The notes: generated by a model not told the origin, from the letters alone. A DNA stretch of 23,782 nucleotides from DATJAJ01 sp035622335 (GCA_035622335.1 DASPVO010000076.1:1-23782), one strand, 5' to 3'; shown: positions 12,227 to 19,746, counted from the first letter of the stretch. Numbers and translations are program-made.

Positions 12227-14878
12227 CTACAGTATGACGTCACTCCCCACGACCACTCCGTAGACAAGGCGCGAAGTCGCGAACATAAGCTTCACCTGAG
12301 CATCGTATGAGGCCGAGCGGTTCCGATTACCCCTAGAGAACAGGGGTGAGATTGAGAAGAGCCTGCCCGACCATCCCGCTCGCTGCGGGCTCTCTTTGGC
12401 TCTCCTGGAGGCTTCGCCTCTGATGATTTCGGCTGATGTTGCGAGCCTCTTTGAAATCTTCCCGAATTCCACGCGAAACTCCTCGATTTCCTCTTTCACT
12501 CCGTGAAGGTGCGCGCCGTTTGCGCTCAGAATCGGCTTGTACAGTCCTATGTCAAAAATTTCGTCGCTCACCAGCATGTCCAGCGTTTCGTGAAAGTTCA
12601 TAGCGCTCTCGAAAGTGCTTTCAACCCGCACCATCGCGTCTTCGACTGTCTTCACAAGCTTCTCCACACGCCCGAAGTCCTGTTCGAGCTCTGTTACTTC
12701 GTCTCCGCTGAGCTTAGCCGCATGGTTCTTCGTGAAAGACGAGTGCGCGAGCCTTAGTGACACTAGACCCAGTGCCGCCTCGTCCAAGATTTCGCTAATG
12801 TAGCCGATCCACGCTTGATAGAGGTATAGTCCGCCGAGCCAGACCACGGAGCCTTCGACCTTGTCCGTCCTGCCCACGAACACCAACCTGCTCTTCATCG
12901 GCTCGAGGAAAGCAGTGATCTGATAGACCTCGGGCCGCTTGTACACCTCCCTCGACTCCTCTTCAATCTCGGAGGATAGCTTGGCTATCGCGTCGTATCC
13001 GACCACGGTGGTCTTCTTGAACTCCTCCACCTCTCCGGGGAGGTCCGTCGCCGCCAAGTCGTCAGCGATGAGGCTGGGGAAGATCTGGCGCCTGATCCGG
13101 CCGTAGTCCGACGGCGACAGCTCTAGGGTCCAGACGGTACCGAAGGCGGACTGCAAGAGTGATTCGACCATTTCATCCTGTCTCTTGAGAAAGTGGGAGA
13201 CCGACAGCGCAGCCCTCTTCCTCTCGAGCGGAGGGAAGTGGTCCACTAAGCTCGACAGGTTGTCCGCCATCTCTCTCTCCTTCGAGTTCACTTCGAGACC
13301 GCGGTGCCGTGAGAGGAATTCGCGGTGCATCGCCCTGAAGGAGCTTTCAATCTTTTGCATCTCGCCCCTCATCGCATCCAGGCTCTGGTCGACCTTGCCG
13401 AGCTTCAAGGCCGTGACGCAGAGGGGAGGCTCGAGGGTGACTGAATAGGACTTTGAGAAATTGCTTGCCAGCCTCTTCGCCTTGGAAACAAGCTCGGAGC
13501 CGTCCGCGCGCCGCATCGATGAAGGGAGAGGGAGGAAGGCCGAAACCCTCTTGTCGTGTATGGTTTCCAGCTTCACTCCTTTCATCCTGACCCGTCGGTA
13601 TGCGACGGTTCCCATCACCGCGAAGCCTGCCAACGTCAGTGCGAAGTAGGCGATCGTGGCTATGTTGACGCCGACCGAAGTGAGGTCGAAGGCTTGGATG
13701 GACAGAAGGGTTCTGCCGAGGCCCAAGAGGGACGCATAGGCATCAGTGCCGTAGACTCCGAGGAGCCACAGAGTCGTGTACCCGAAGAAGGCGAGCCAAG
13801 CTATCGTGGCGACCGTGTAAGCCGCGACAATCCTTCTGTGCTTCGCACTATGGCGGACGGAGGCGACCGGCCTCCCGAGCGCTTTGAGGACGCCTCGCTT
13901 GACGTAGCCGAAGACCTCGTCCCTGAGATTTGGTATGCCCAGCGTGTCGGCGAGAATGTAGTATCCGTCAGTCTCTATCACTGGTGAGAAGTTTGTGAGG
14001 GTACCATAAAATCCGAAGAACGCGGCTATCTTGAGTACGTTCTGGAGCGTCCCGGGCCCGACTGAGTAGCTACAGAATACAAGAATCGAAGCGATGACAA
14101 CCGTAGAGAGGGGTCCAGCTACAGAGATCATTATTCGTGCCCTGCGAGAGAGTCGCCACGAGTCTGAAGTGTCGCAGTAGAAGAACGGGGCGAGGTAGTA
14201 GAGGCCGGTGCCAATCTCTCGGGGTTTTCCTCCGTAGTAATCGCAGACGGCCGCGTGTGCCAGCTCGTGCACCGCGTAGACCGGAAGGAGCACGAGGAGT
14301 TGATAGAAGAATATCCCCAGGACCGCAGAACCCGCCACGTTGAAGAGGCTGGGATGCTCGAAGAGCCCCAGAAAGCTGCCGAAGAAGAGGGCGAACCCGA
14401 GCGCGGCGACTCCGATAGCGACGGGGAGTTCCTCCTTTCTGATGAGCCTCCTCGTGAACCGGAAGAGGCCCGCCAGAGTCTCCGAGGAATCGTTCAGCAA
14501 GTGGACGTCGAGCTGGAAGGCCGAAACGAGCTCAATTCTCCTGTGTTTGAACTCTGGCTCGGTCCCTTCGATGACCCCCTCTTCTGCGAGTGAAACTATT
14601 GTGTCTCTGACTTGGTCTTCGGTCAGCTTGCTGTCGGTCTTCCTTGCCTCCTCGTAGATATTCTGAATAGTCTTTTTGCCGTCCATCAGACTCCAGATAG
14701 TGTTGGTCTGCTCGTCGACCTCATAGTACTCCGCTTGCGGTTCTTTCATCAGAATGTGAGAGGGCTTTCCGTCGACGGTGAGGTTCTCAATGTGCCCGTT
14801 CCGCGAAGTCTTGGGCCTATACCCAGGATTGTAGACAAGCTCATAGATTGCGCTGACATCGCTTGAGCCTGTGGCCAA
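12227..14878 (-). CDS. PqqD-like/M50 membrane metalloprotease with long cytosolic C-terminal domain
   Basis: An 883-residue, three-part protein. Residues about 35-110 look like a PqqD-type winged-helix unit (YYEVDEQTNTIWSLMDGKKT, then IYEEA and VSLAEEGVIEG), a fold that in RiPP systems binds precursor peptides. Residues about 150-430 form a polytopic M50 (site-2-protease-like) zinc protease: HELAHA at 204-209 inside a membrane helix, and NFSPVIETDGYYILAD with the third ligand Asp304. Residues 440-883 are soluble, helical and partly coiled coil with no family I know. M50 enzymes cut substrates within or next to the membrane. The start is a TTG at 14878; no earlier start exists before an in-frame stop. 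A cyclic-nucleotide-binding gene lies 42 bases upstream in the same direction. Confidence 0.85.
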   Translation of the reverse strand: MATGSSDVSAIYELVYNPGYRPKTSRNGHIENLTVDGKPSHILMKEPQAEYYEVDEQTNTIWSLMDGKKTIQNIYEEARKTDSKLTEDQVRDTIVSLAEEGVIEGTEPEFKHRRIELVSAFQLDVHLLNDSSETLAGLFRFTRRLIRKEELPVAIGVAALGFALFFGSFLGLFEHPSLFNVAGSAVLGIFFYQLLVLLPVYAVHELAHAAVCDYYGGKPREIGTGLYYLAPFFYCDTSDSWRLSRRARIMISVAGPLSTVVIASILVFCSYSVGPGTLQNVLKIAAFFGFYGTLTNFSPVIETDGYYILADTLGIPNLRDEVFGYVKRGVLKALGRPVASVRHSAKHRRIVAAYTVATIAWLAFFGYTTLWLLGVYGTDAYASLLGLGRTLLSIQAFDLTSVGVNIATIAYFALTLAGFAVMGTVAYRRVRMKGVKLETIHDKRVSAFLPLPSSMRRADGSELVSKAKRLASNFSKSYSVTLEPPLCVTALKLGKVDQSLDAMRGEMQKIESSFRAMHREFLSRHRGLEVNSKEREMADNLSSLVDHFPPLERKRAALSVSHFLKRQDEMVESLLQSAFGTVWTLELSPSDYGRIRRQIFPSLIADDLAATDLPGEVEEFKKTTVVGYDAIAKLSSEIEEESREVYKRPEVYQITAFLEPMKSRLVFVGRTDKVEGSVVWLGGLYLYQAWIGYISEILDEAALGLVSLRLAHSSFTKNHAAKLSGDEVTELEQDFGRVEKLVKTVEDAMVRVESTFESAMNFHETLDMLVSDEIFDIGLYKPILSANGAHLHGVKEEIEEFRVEFGKISKRLATSAEIIRGEASRRAKESPQRAGWSGRLFSISPLFSRGNRNRSASYDAQVKLMFATSRLVYGVVVGSDVIL

Positions 14879-14920
14879 TTGAAGGGTGCTGCGCGAATTC
14901 GGTCTTCCTTACGTCTTAAC

Positions 14921-15346
14921 CTATTCGCCCATCGCTTCGTTGGTCGCTCGGAGGCGGCGAGCCATCTCCTTGAAGAGGCCCCTGACTACGTTCTTGTTCT
15001 TGGAGACGAGTGACCAGAAGTTCCACCTGAGAAGGACCAAGCACTTCGTCGGCTCGGTGGCCACGACGTCCGCCGACCTGGGCTGGTCATCTAGCAATGC
15101 CATCTCACCGAAGAAGCTACCCCGCTGCAGCGTCGCGACGGTCTTGTTCTTCCTCTTGACCACAGCCTGACCGTCGACTATGATGTAGAAGCCCAGCCCT
15201 GCCTCCCCGGTCTTGACTATCGCTTCACCCTCCCGGAATGTTATCTCCTTCGAGAGTTTTGCTATCGCCATCAGCTCGTCTTTTTCGAGACCTCTGAAGA
15301 GAGGTATCGACCCGAACATGTCGACCGAGGAGGGGCTTTCGACCAT
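14921..15346 (-). CDS. Stand-alone cyclic-nucleotide-binding domain protein
   Basis: A 141-residue protein that is one CNB (CAP/PKA-regulatory-type) domain with no attached HTH or kinase. It begins MFGSIPLFRGLEKDELMAIA, then FREGEAIVKTGEAGLGFYII with DGQAVVKR. The phosphate-binding cassette (78-94) reads FFGEMALLDDQPRSADV, keeping the Glu (81) and the Arg (90) that contact ribose and the cyclic phosphate. This makes real cAMP or cGMP binding likely. The C-terminal helix (VVRGLFKEMARRLRA) is the usual lid. It sits directly upstream of the M50 protease and is divergent from the TrmB-type gene. The ATG at 15346 has a TTTAATTAG box (15384-15392) upstream with a leader of about 16 bases. Confidence 0.92.
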   Translation of the reverse strand: MVESPSSVDMFGSIPLFRGLEKDELMAIAKLSKEITFREGEAIVKTGEAGLGFYIIVDGQAVVKRKNKTVATLQRGSFFGEMALLDDQPRSADVVATEPTKCLVLLRWNFWSLVSKNKNVVRGLFKEMARRLRATNEAMGE

Positions 15347-15383
15347 TTGGAAGGGTCCGGCTTAGAGCGAAGAACCGCCTGAG

Positions 15384-15412
15384 CTAATTAAACTCGCACC
15401 CTGTTAAATAAC
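15384..15412. promoter_or_regulatory. Divergent promoter pair (CNB gene and TrmB-type gene)
   Basis: TTTAATTAG on the minus strand (15384-15392) serves the CNB gene. GTTAAATAAC on the plus strand (15403-15412) is the box for the TrmB-type gene, with a leader of about 25-30 bases. The two boxes are only about ten bases apart, so a bound regulator could affect both. Confidence 0.5.
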
Positions 15413-15440
15413 ACACCCATGGAGATACATCGCAAATGAA

Positions 15441-15457
15441 GAAGGGCCCCACCCTTC
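15441..15457 (+). repeat. Inverted repeat in the leader of the TrmB-type gene
   Basis: GAAGGG-N5-CCCTTC, five bases before the ATG at 15462. It could be an autoregulatory site or an RNA hairpin occluding the start. Short enough to be chance. Confidence 0.25.
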
Positions 15458-15461
15458 AAGC

Positions 15462-16676
15462 ATGGAATCGCCTATGAGCGAAGACGAAGCGATTGTCAAA
15501 CTTCAAACCCTAGGGCTTAACCTGTACGAATCGAGAGCGTACCTCGCGCTGCTCAACGCGAAGGAGCTGACAGCGAAGGGCGTCGGACAGCTCGCCCTGA
15601 TACCTCAGAGCAGGACCTACGACGTTATGGACAGCCTGGCGAGGAAGGGTTTTGCGATGAGCACTCCGGCGTCGCCCCCTACGTACGTCGCGGTCGAGCC
15701 CACCAAGATACTGAAGACGTACTACGACTCTGAAAGGAAGAAGATTCAGGAGCGAACGGTCAAGATACAAGAGGAAGCTCAGGAAAAACTCGAGCTAATC
15801 CGAGACTCTTACGTCTCGTTGACGAAGGAACTCCCCTCCAACCCAACCGAGAGTGGGCCAGTGAGAGAAAGGGTCTGGGTGATCCAGGACAGGGAGAACA
15901 TAGAGAACACCCTGGTCGGGTTCATCAAGGAGGCAAACTCCGAGGTGATCAGGGTTACGAAGCCACCCGACCCGAAAAGGAGGGAGCCTCTCGACCCGTT
16001 CTACATCATAGGCATCGAAAACCAAAGGTTCCTCTTCGATGCCCTGGAGAGAAAAATCAAAATGAGGTGGTTGGGCCTGGCGAGCGAGATTCCGACTTTT
16101 CTGGGACTGGACGTCTCGGAGCCTCCTGAAAGAAGGTACTTGGAGAAGGAGCAGGACATAACCGAGAAATTCCTGCTTGTGGACAACCAGTCAGTGCTCC
16201 TCAACCTTCACGACCCCTTGTCTCGGGCTTACGGCTACGTGGCCCTCGCCATGCAGTCGAGAGCCGTTTCATCGATCTTCTTGGACCACTTCGAGAAAAT
16301 GTGGGAGAGGGGTAGGCCGCTCTCAGACTTGCTCCCGAAGATGATAGACCTGGTTGATGAGGTCTGCGAGGTGCTGAAGGAGGTAGGCTTCGGGAAGGCA
16401 GATGTCGCTCTTTACAGGTCACTCGCCAAGGAGGGGGCGTCTACCAAGGATGTGTTGCTTGCAGAGATGTCGAAGAGGAAATTTCAGCAGCAGGAGAGCC
16501 TGACGTCGTGCGACAGGCTGCTTCGGTTGGGACTCATACACAAAGACAACGCTCTCAGGCTGTTCATGGTCGAGCATCCATCAAGCGTGAAGGAGGCTCT
16601 GTTGACTGGGAAGGTCAGACCTAGCGCCCAGCCCAAGCTTACCACTCGGCAAACCCCCAGTGGTAGGAATCCCTAA
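15462..16676 (+). CDS. TrmB-family transcriptional regulator with extra C-terminal helical/HTH region
   Basis: A 404-residue regulator. Residues about 5-75 form a TrmB-type winged helix (LGLNLYESRAYLALLNAKEL, then GQLALIPQSRTYDVMDSLARKGF). A helical dimerisation segment follows (85-120), then a C-terminal effector-type domain (about 130-290) of the sort that binds small ligands in TrmB proteins. Residues about 310-375 look like a second winged helix (ADVALYRSLAKEGASTKDVL, then CDRLLRLGLIH), which is unusual. The start may be the ATG at 15462 or the in-frame ATG at 15474. Its last codons overlap the upstream module of the first mini-gene, so it is the obvious candidate regulator of that gene pair. 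Confidence 0.85.
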   Translation: MESPMSEDEAIVKLQTLGLNLYESRAYLALLNAKELTAKGVGQLALIPQSRTYDVMDSLARKGFAMSTPASPPTYVAVEPTKILKTYYDSERKKIQERTVKIQEEAQEKLELIRDSYVSLTKELPSNPTESGPVRERVWVIQDRENIENTLVGFIKEANSEVIRVTKPPDPKRREPLDPFYIIGIENQRFLFDALERKIKMRWLGLASEIPTFLGLDVSEPPERRYLEKEQDITEKFLLVDNQSVLLNLHDPLSRAYGYVALAMQSRAVSSIFLDHFEKMWERGRPLSDLLPKMIDLVDEVCEVLKEVGFGKADVALYRSLAKEGASTKDVLLAEMSKRKFQQQESLTSCDRLLRLGLIHKDNALRLFMVEHPSSVKEALLTGKVRPSAQPKLTTRQTPSGRNP

Positions 16677-16680
16677 GTTC
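16640..16680 (+). promoter_or_regulatory. Promoter/operator module of mini-gene 1
   Basis: A perfect 7-bp dyad TACCACT-N12-AGTGGTA (16640-16665) is followed by GGAAT and a CTAAGTT box (16673-16679) centred 27 bases before the ATG at 16703. The final 24 bases match the second module at 21 positions. The module lies inside the 3' end of the TrmB-type gene. Confidence 0.6.
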
Positions 16681-16702
16681 GTTCCCTTCTAACAGGGAGG
16701 CA

Positions 16703-16771
16703 ATGGCACCCGTCAAGAAGCTGAGGAAGCGACAGAACAAGGTACTAATCGGTGGAATGGGCAAGGGGTAA
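16703..16771 (+). CDS. 22-residue basic mini-protein, copy 1
   Basis: Reads MAPVKKLRKRQNKVLIGG followed by MGKG and a TAA. It is very basic in its first 13 residues and ends in a short hydrophobic-Gly tail. A second gene at 17029 encodes the same first 18 residues with only two changes, while eight codons differ silently. Such synonymous drift shows that the peptide is what selection keeps. It has its own TATA-like box, predicted leaderless start, and 3' hairpin with T-tract. AGGGAGG lies just before the ATG. I do not recognise the family. A ribosome- or nucleic-acid-binding peptide, or a precursor peptide, are both possible. Confidence 0.75.
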   Translation: MAPVKKLRKRQNKVLIGGMGKG

Positions 16772-16778
16772 GCGGGTT

Positions 16779-16819
16779 CGCCCGCCGCCAAAGAACGACG
16801 GGCGGCCGCTCTCTTTTTC
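16779..16819 (+). terminator. 3' hairpin and T-tract after mini-gene 1
   Basis: CGCCCG (16779-16784) pairs with CGGGCG (16799-16804), followed by CTCTTTTTCT. The 12-mer CGACGGGCGGCC (16796-16807) is repeated exactly after copy 2. Confidence 0.5.
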
Positions 16820-16963
16820 TCGTGCGAAGTAACTAATGCCCCAGGTTTCTTACGGGGCGTGTAACCGGTTGAGAGTTTCTCTCTGAATTCTGCACAACAA
16901 TCGGATTCCGCAGTTGAGCAGCCAACCTAGCTTCAGTGGCATCATCGCTTGGACAAGACGCCT

Positions 16964-17004
16964 TACCACTAGAAGATCTTCCAGTAGTAGGAATCTCTAA
17001 TTTC
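16964..17004 (+). promoter_or_regulatory. Promoter/operator module of mini-gene 2
   Basis: TACCACT-N12-AGTAGTA (16964-16989), with the same 12-base spacing as module 1 and one changed base in the right arm. Its spacer contains the palindrome GAAGATCTTC. GGAAT and a CTAATTT box (16997-17003) follow, 29 bases before the ATG at 17029. Confidence 0.6.
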
Positions 17005-17028
17005 CCTCGGAGCTGTGTCTAGGATGCA

Positions 17029-17091
17029 ATGGCACCAGTAAAGAAACTGAAGAAACGCCAGAATAAGTCCCTGATCGGCGGACCGAAGTAG
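17029..17091 (+). CDS. 20-residue basic mini-protein, copy 2
   Basis: Reads MAPVKKLKKRQNKSLIGG followed by PK and a TAG. It differs from copy 1 by Arg8 to Lys and Val14 to Ser, and in the two to four residues after the Gly-Gly. It has its own copy of the upstream dyad/promoter module and a strong 3' hairpin, so it is a complete transcription unit and not a remnant. There is no clear Shine-Dalgarno, in keeping with leaderless expression. The 257 bases between the two genes hold only short hairpins and no other gene. Confidence 0.75.
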   Translation: MAPVKKLKKRQNKSLIGGPK

Positions 17092-17100
17092 CACAGTTTG

Positions 17101-17140
17101 GTCGCTCGTCCCGCAGGCGACGGGCGGCCCTTCCCATTTT
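17101..17140 (+). terminator. 3' hairpin and T-tract after mini-gene 2
   Basis: Ten-base stem GTCGCTCGTC (17101-17110) with GACGGGCGGC (17119-17128), including two G-U pairs, an eight-base loop, then CCTTCCCATTTT. The right arm carries the same 12-mer as after copy 1. Confidence 0.55.
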
Positions 17141-17173
17141 CCCGTCGTTATGTCTCATGAGTAGTGTTGGTTT

Positions 17174-17641
17174 CTAACGTTCGTATGTACCTACAAGACG
17201 AGCCTGCTCCAGAATGTGGTCAGAAATCGCATCTAGAACTGCGGCTCTCTTGAGACCAGGACCGAGTTTGAGCCCGCCATCGAGAGCATACACCCAGAAG
17301 TAGTAGTTGTGGACGCCGTGCCCGTTCGGAGGGTAAGGTCCCAGATAACCCGCCTTCCCCGAGTCGTTGGTCCCCGCAGTGAAAGCGTCGGATTTCTGCC
17401 CCTCTGCCAGTCTGGTAACGCTCGCAGGGATTCCGTAAACGACCCAGTGGGTGAAACCATGCGGAAGCGGCGCGTCGGGATCATGACAGATGATAGCGAA
17501 CTCCTTGGTTCCCTTTGGTGCCCCGCTCCACTCCAGAGGTGGTGATTGATTTTGGCCGTCTCCAGCGTACTTCTTGTCCATCCGTCCTGATGATTTGAAC
17601 GCGGAGCTTGTGACCCGGAAGTCTCCGAGCTTGAGACTCAA
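17174..17641 (-). CDS. PEBP-family protein (YbhB/YbcL type)
   Basis: A 155-residue phosphatidylethanolamine-binding-protein fold. Diagnostic motifs are present: SPPLEWSGAPKGTKEFAIIC, HDPDAPLPHGFTHWVVYGIP (the ligand-site DPDAP and GxxHW loops), and YLGPYPPNGHGVHNYYFWVYAL. Prokaryotic members are small soluble proteins with an anion-binding pocket and no agreed function. There is no signal peptide. The TTG start at 17641 is supported by a GTTTTAAC box (17667-17674) about 29 bases upstream. Divergent from the cyclase gene, 166 bases apart. Confidence 0.93.
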   Translation of the reverse strand: MSLKLGDFRVTSSAFKSSGRMDKKYAGDGQNQSPPLEWSGAPKGTKEFAIICHDPDAPLPHGFTHWVVYGIPASVTRLAEGQKSDAFTAGTNDSGKAGYLGPYPPNGHGVHNYYFWVYALDGGLKLGPGLKRAAVLDAISDHILEQARLVGTYER

Positions 17642-17666
17642 CCTATCCGAAGCGTTTCCGCGGGAT

Positions 17667-17674
17667 GTTAAAAC
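17667..17674 (-). promoter_or_regulatory. TATA-type box of the PEBP gene
   Basis: GTTTTAAC on the reverse strand, centred about 29 bases before the TTG at 17641. Confidence 0.5.
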
Positions 17675-17772
17675 CTCTTCGTCTGATGATAAGGTTCCCT
17701 TCTGCGAAATGGGTAGGCGTGCGTCCGGAACTCACTCATAGCTCTCGCCTAATTCCAAGGGCTCCCAAACGG

Positions 17773-17778
17773 TTTTAA
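17773..17778 (+). promoter_or_regulatory. TATA-type box of the cyclase gene
   Basis: TTTTAA, predicting transcription from about 17803, five bases before the TTG at 17808. Confidence 0.55.
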
Positions 17779-17807
17779 CAAGAGAGCCACCAAAACCTCA
17801 GACCTGC

Positions 17808-19739
17808 TTGACGAGGGGACAGCGCAAATTGGCGGCCATAATGTTCACCGACATGGTCGGCTACACAGCTCTTGGGCAGAGAAACGAGCCGCTCTCCCTT
17901 GCGCTTGTCAGGGAGCAGAAGAAGCTGGTCAGGCCCATCCTCGCTAGACACGATGGTCGGGAGGTGAAGTCCATAGGCGACGCCTTCCTGGTTGAGTTCC
18001 CAAACGCGCTTGACGCGGTGAGATGCGCTTATGACATACAGAGGGCAGTAAGAGAATTCAACTTCTCTCTAAACTCCGAGAGCAGGTTACACCTCAGGAT
18101 AGGGGTCCATGTAGGGGAAGTCGTCGAATCGGAGAGGGACATCTCTGGCGACGCGGTGAACCTCGCCTCTCGGATCGAAGCTTTCGCTGATGACGGAGGA
18201 GTCTGCATAACTCGGCAGGTATACGACCACGTACAGAACAAGTTCGAACTTCCCTTCTCAAGCATAGGCTTCAGGCAACTCAAGAACGTCAGCGTGCCTG
18301 TCGAACTGTTCAGGATGTCTCTGCCTTGGAAGACAGAAACAACCGTGTCTCCGAGCCAGCTGGACGCCAGAAGGGTGGCAATCTTGCCGTTCACGAGCAT
18401 GAGCCCAGACCCTAACGATTCTTACTTTGCAGATGGTGTCACCGAGGAGATCATCTCCACGGTCTCTAACGTGAGCGGGCTCAGCGTGATTTCGCGCACA
18501 TCGATAATGGGATACAAGGGTTCGACGAAGAAGGTTTGGGAGATAGGGAACGAGCTCAAGGCTGGAACAGTGCTTGAGGGAAGCTTCAGAAAAGCGGGAA
18601 ACAAGATTAGAGTAACGACCCAGCTCATCGACGTGAATAGCGACAGCCACGTCTGGTCGCAAAATTACGATCGAGAGCTCGACGATGTCTTTGCGGTTCA
18701 GTCAGACATTGCCAGGAGGGTGGCGGAGACGCTAAGGGTCAAAATCATGCCGAGCGAAGACAGGCGAATCGGCAAGACCCCGACGAAAAGTCCAGAGGCG
18801 TACGCTTTGTACCTGAAAGCGAGGCACTACTGGAACGAAAGGAGCGAAGCGAGTCTAAAGGAAGGGATTCGACACTTCGAGAGAGCGATAAAGATCGACC
18901 CCGGATACGCACTCGCGTACGTTGGGGTAGCAGACTGTTACCAGGTCCTAGTCAACCACGGGTATCTCAGTGCTCTCGAGGGGACACCCAAGGCTAGGGA
19001 ATATGCCGCAATGGCGCTGAGGCTTGACGATGAGCTGGGAGAAGCACACGCCGCGCTAGGATACATACTGACCACCGAGTGTGAATGGAACGCCGCCGAG
19101 AAGGAGTTCCAGAGAGCCATCGACCTCAGCCCGAGCTACGCTACCGCGCACCACTGGTACTCGCTCTTGCTTGCACAAATGGGATCTTTGGACGAAGGAC
19201 AGTCAGAGATTGAGAGGGCGGCGAGTCTAGACCCGAACTCGCTCCAGATCATGAGCGCAAAGGGACTTCTCCTATGCTATGGTCGAGATTTCGACGCGGC
19301 AATCGGAATGCAGGAGGCGGTACTCAGTGTAGACCCAGACTTTCCACCGGCCATGGCCAACCTGTTCTGGGCCCTCGTCTGCGCTAAGAAGCTCGACGAT
19401 GCGAGAAAGCAGCTGCAGAAAATCATCGACGTTGAAGGCGAAGACCCTTCCAGTTCCAGCGAACACGCCCACGCGTATGCTGCACTAGGGGACAGGGCTC
19501 GGGCCCTGAGCACTCTTGACAGGGTCAACGAGAAGGAGGGAGATGATTATCTCTTTCCGCTCGATGTCGCGATGGCCTACCACTATCTGGGCGATGTCGA
19601 CAAGGCTTTCCTCCTGCTGAATTTCGCTGTGGACCAGAGGGCTGCCGGAGTAGCATCGCTGAAGATGGATCCCATCTACGACAACATGAGGAAGGACCGC
19701 AGGTTCGGGGAAGCGCTGAAGCGCATAGGGCTCGCCTGA
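17808..19739 (+). CDS. Class III adenylate/guanylate cyclase with TolB-like and TPR regions
   Basis: A 643-residue signalling enzyme predicted to make cAMP (or cGMP) from the nucleoside triphosphate. Residues 7-170 form the cyclase homology domain: metal-binding Asp15 (FTDMVGYT) and Asp58 (SIGDAFLVEF), substrate-selecting Lys54 (EVKSIGD), and transition-state Asn118 and Arg122 (GDAVNLASRIEAF). Residues about 188-310 are a TolB-N-terminal-like segment (RRVAILPFTSMS, YFADGVTEEIISTVS, DSHVWSQNYDRE), and residues about 325-640 are tetratricopeptide repeats. This architecture is common in soil bacteria and known in some archaea. No membrane helix is seen, so it is cytoplasmic. All catalytic residues I can check are intact. 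A CNB receptor is encoded 2.5 kb away. Confidence 0.93.
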   Translation: MTRGQRKLAAIMFTDMVGYTALGQRNEPLSLALVREQKKLVRPILARHDGREVKSIGDAFLVEFPNALDAVRCAYDIQRAVREFNFSLNSESRLHLRIGVHVGEVVESERDISGDAVNLASRIEAFADDGGVCITRQVYDHVQNKFELPFSSIGFRQLKNVSVPVELFRMSLPWKTETTVSPSQLDARRVAILPFTSMSPDPNDSYFADGVTEEIISTVSNVSGLSVISRTSIMGYKGSTKKVWEIGNELKAGTVLEGSFRKAGNKIRVTTQLIDVNSDSHVWSQNYDRELDDVFAVQSDIARRVAETLRVKIMPSEDRRIGKTPTKSPEAYALYLKARHYWNERSEASLKEGIRHFERAIKIDPGYALAYVGVADCYQVLVNHGYLSALEGTPKAREYAAMALRLDDELGEAHAALGYILTTECEWNAAEKEFQRAIDLSPSYATAHHWYSLLLAQMGSLDEGQSEIERAASLDPNSLQIMSAKGLLLCYGRDFDAAIGMQEAVLSVDPDFPPAMANLFWALVCAKKLDDARKQLQKIIDVEGEDPSSSSEHAHAYAALGDRARALSTLDRVNEKEGDDYLFPLDVAMAYHYLGDVDKAFLLLNFAVDQRAAGVASLKMDPIYDNMRKDRRFGEALKRIGLA

Positions 19740-19746
19740 AGGAGTC

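Noticed and set aside
16838..16883. Hairpins GCCCC...GGGGC and GAGAG-TTT-CTCTC between the mini-genes, considered as an ncRNA
   Set aside because: They are short, isolated stems with no promoter box upstream and no known RNA family pattern.
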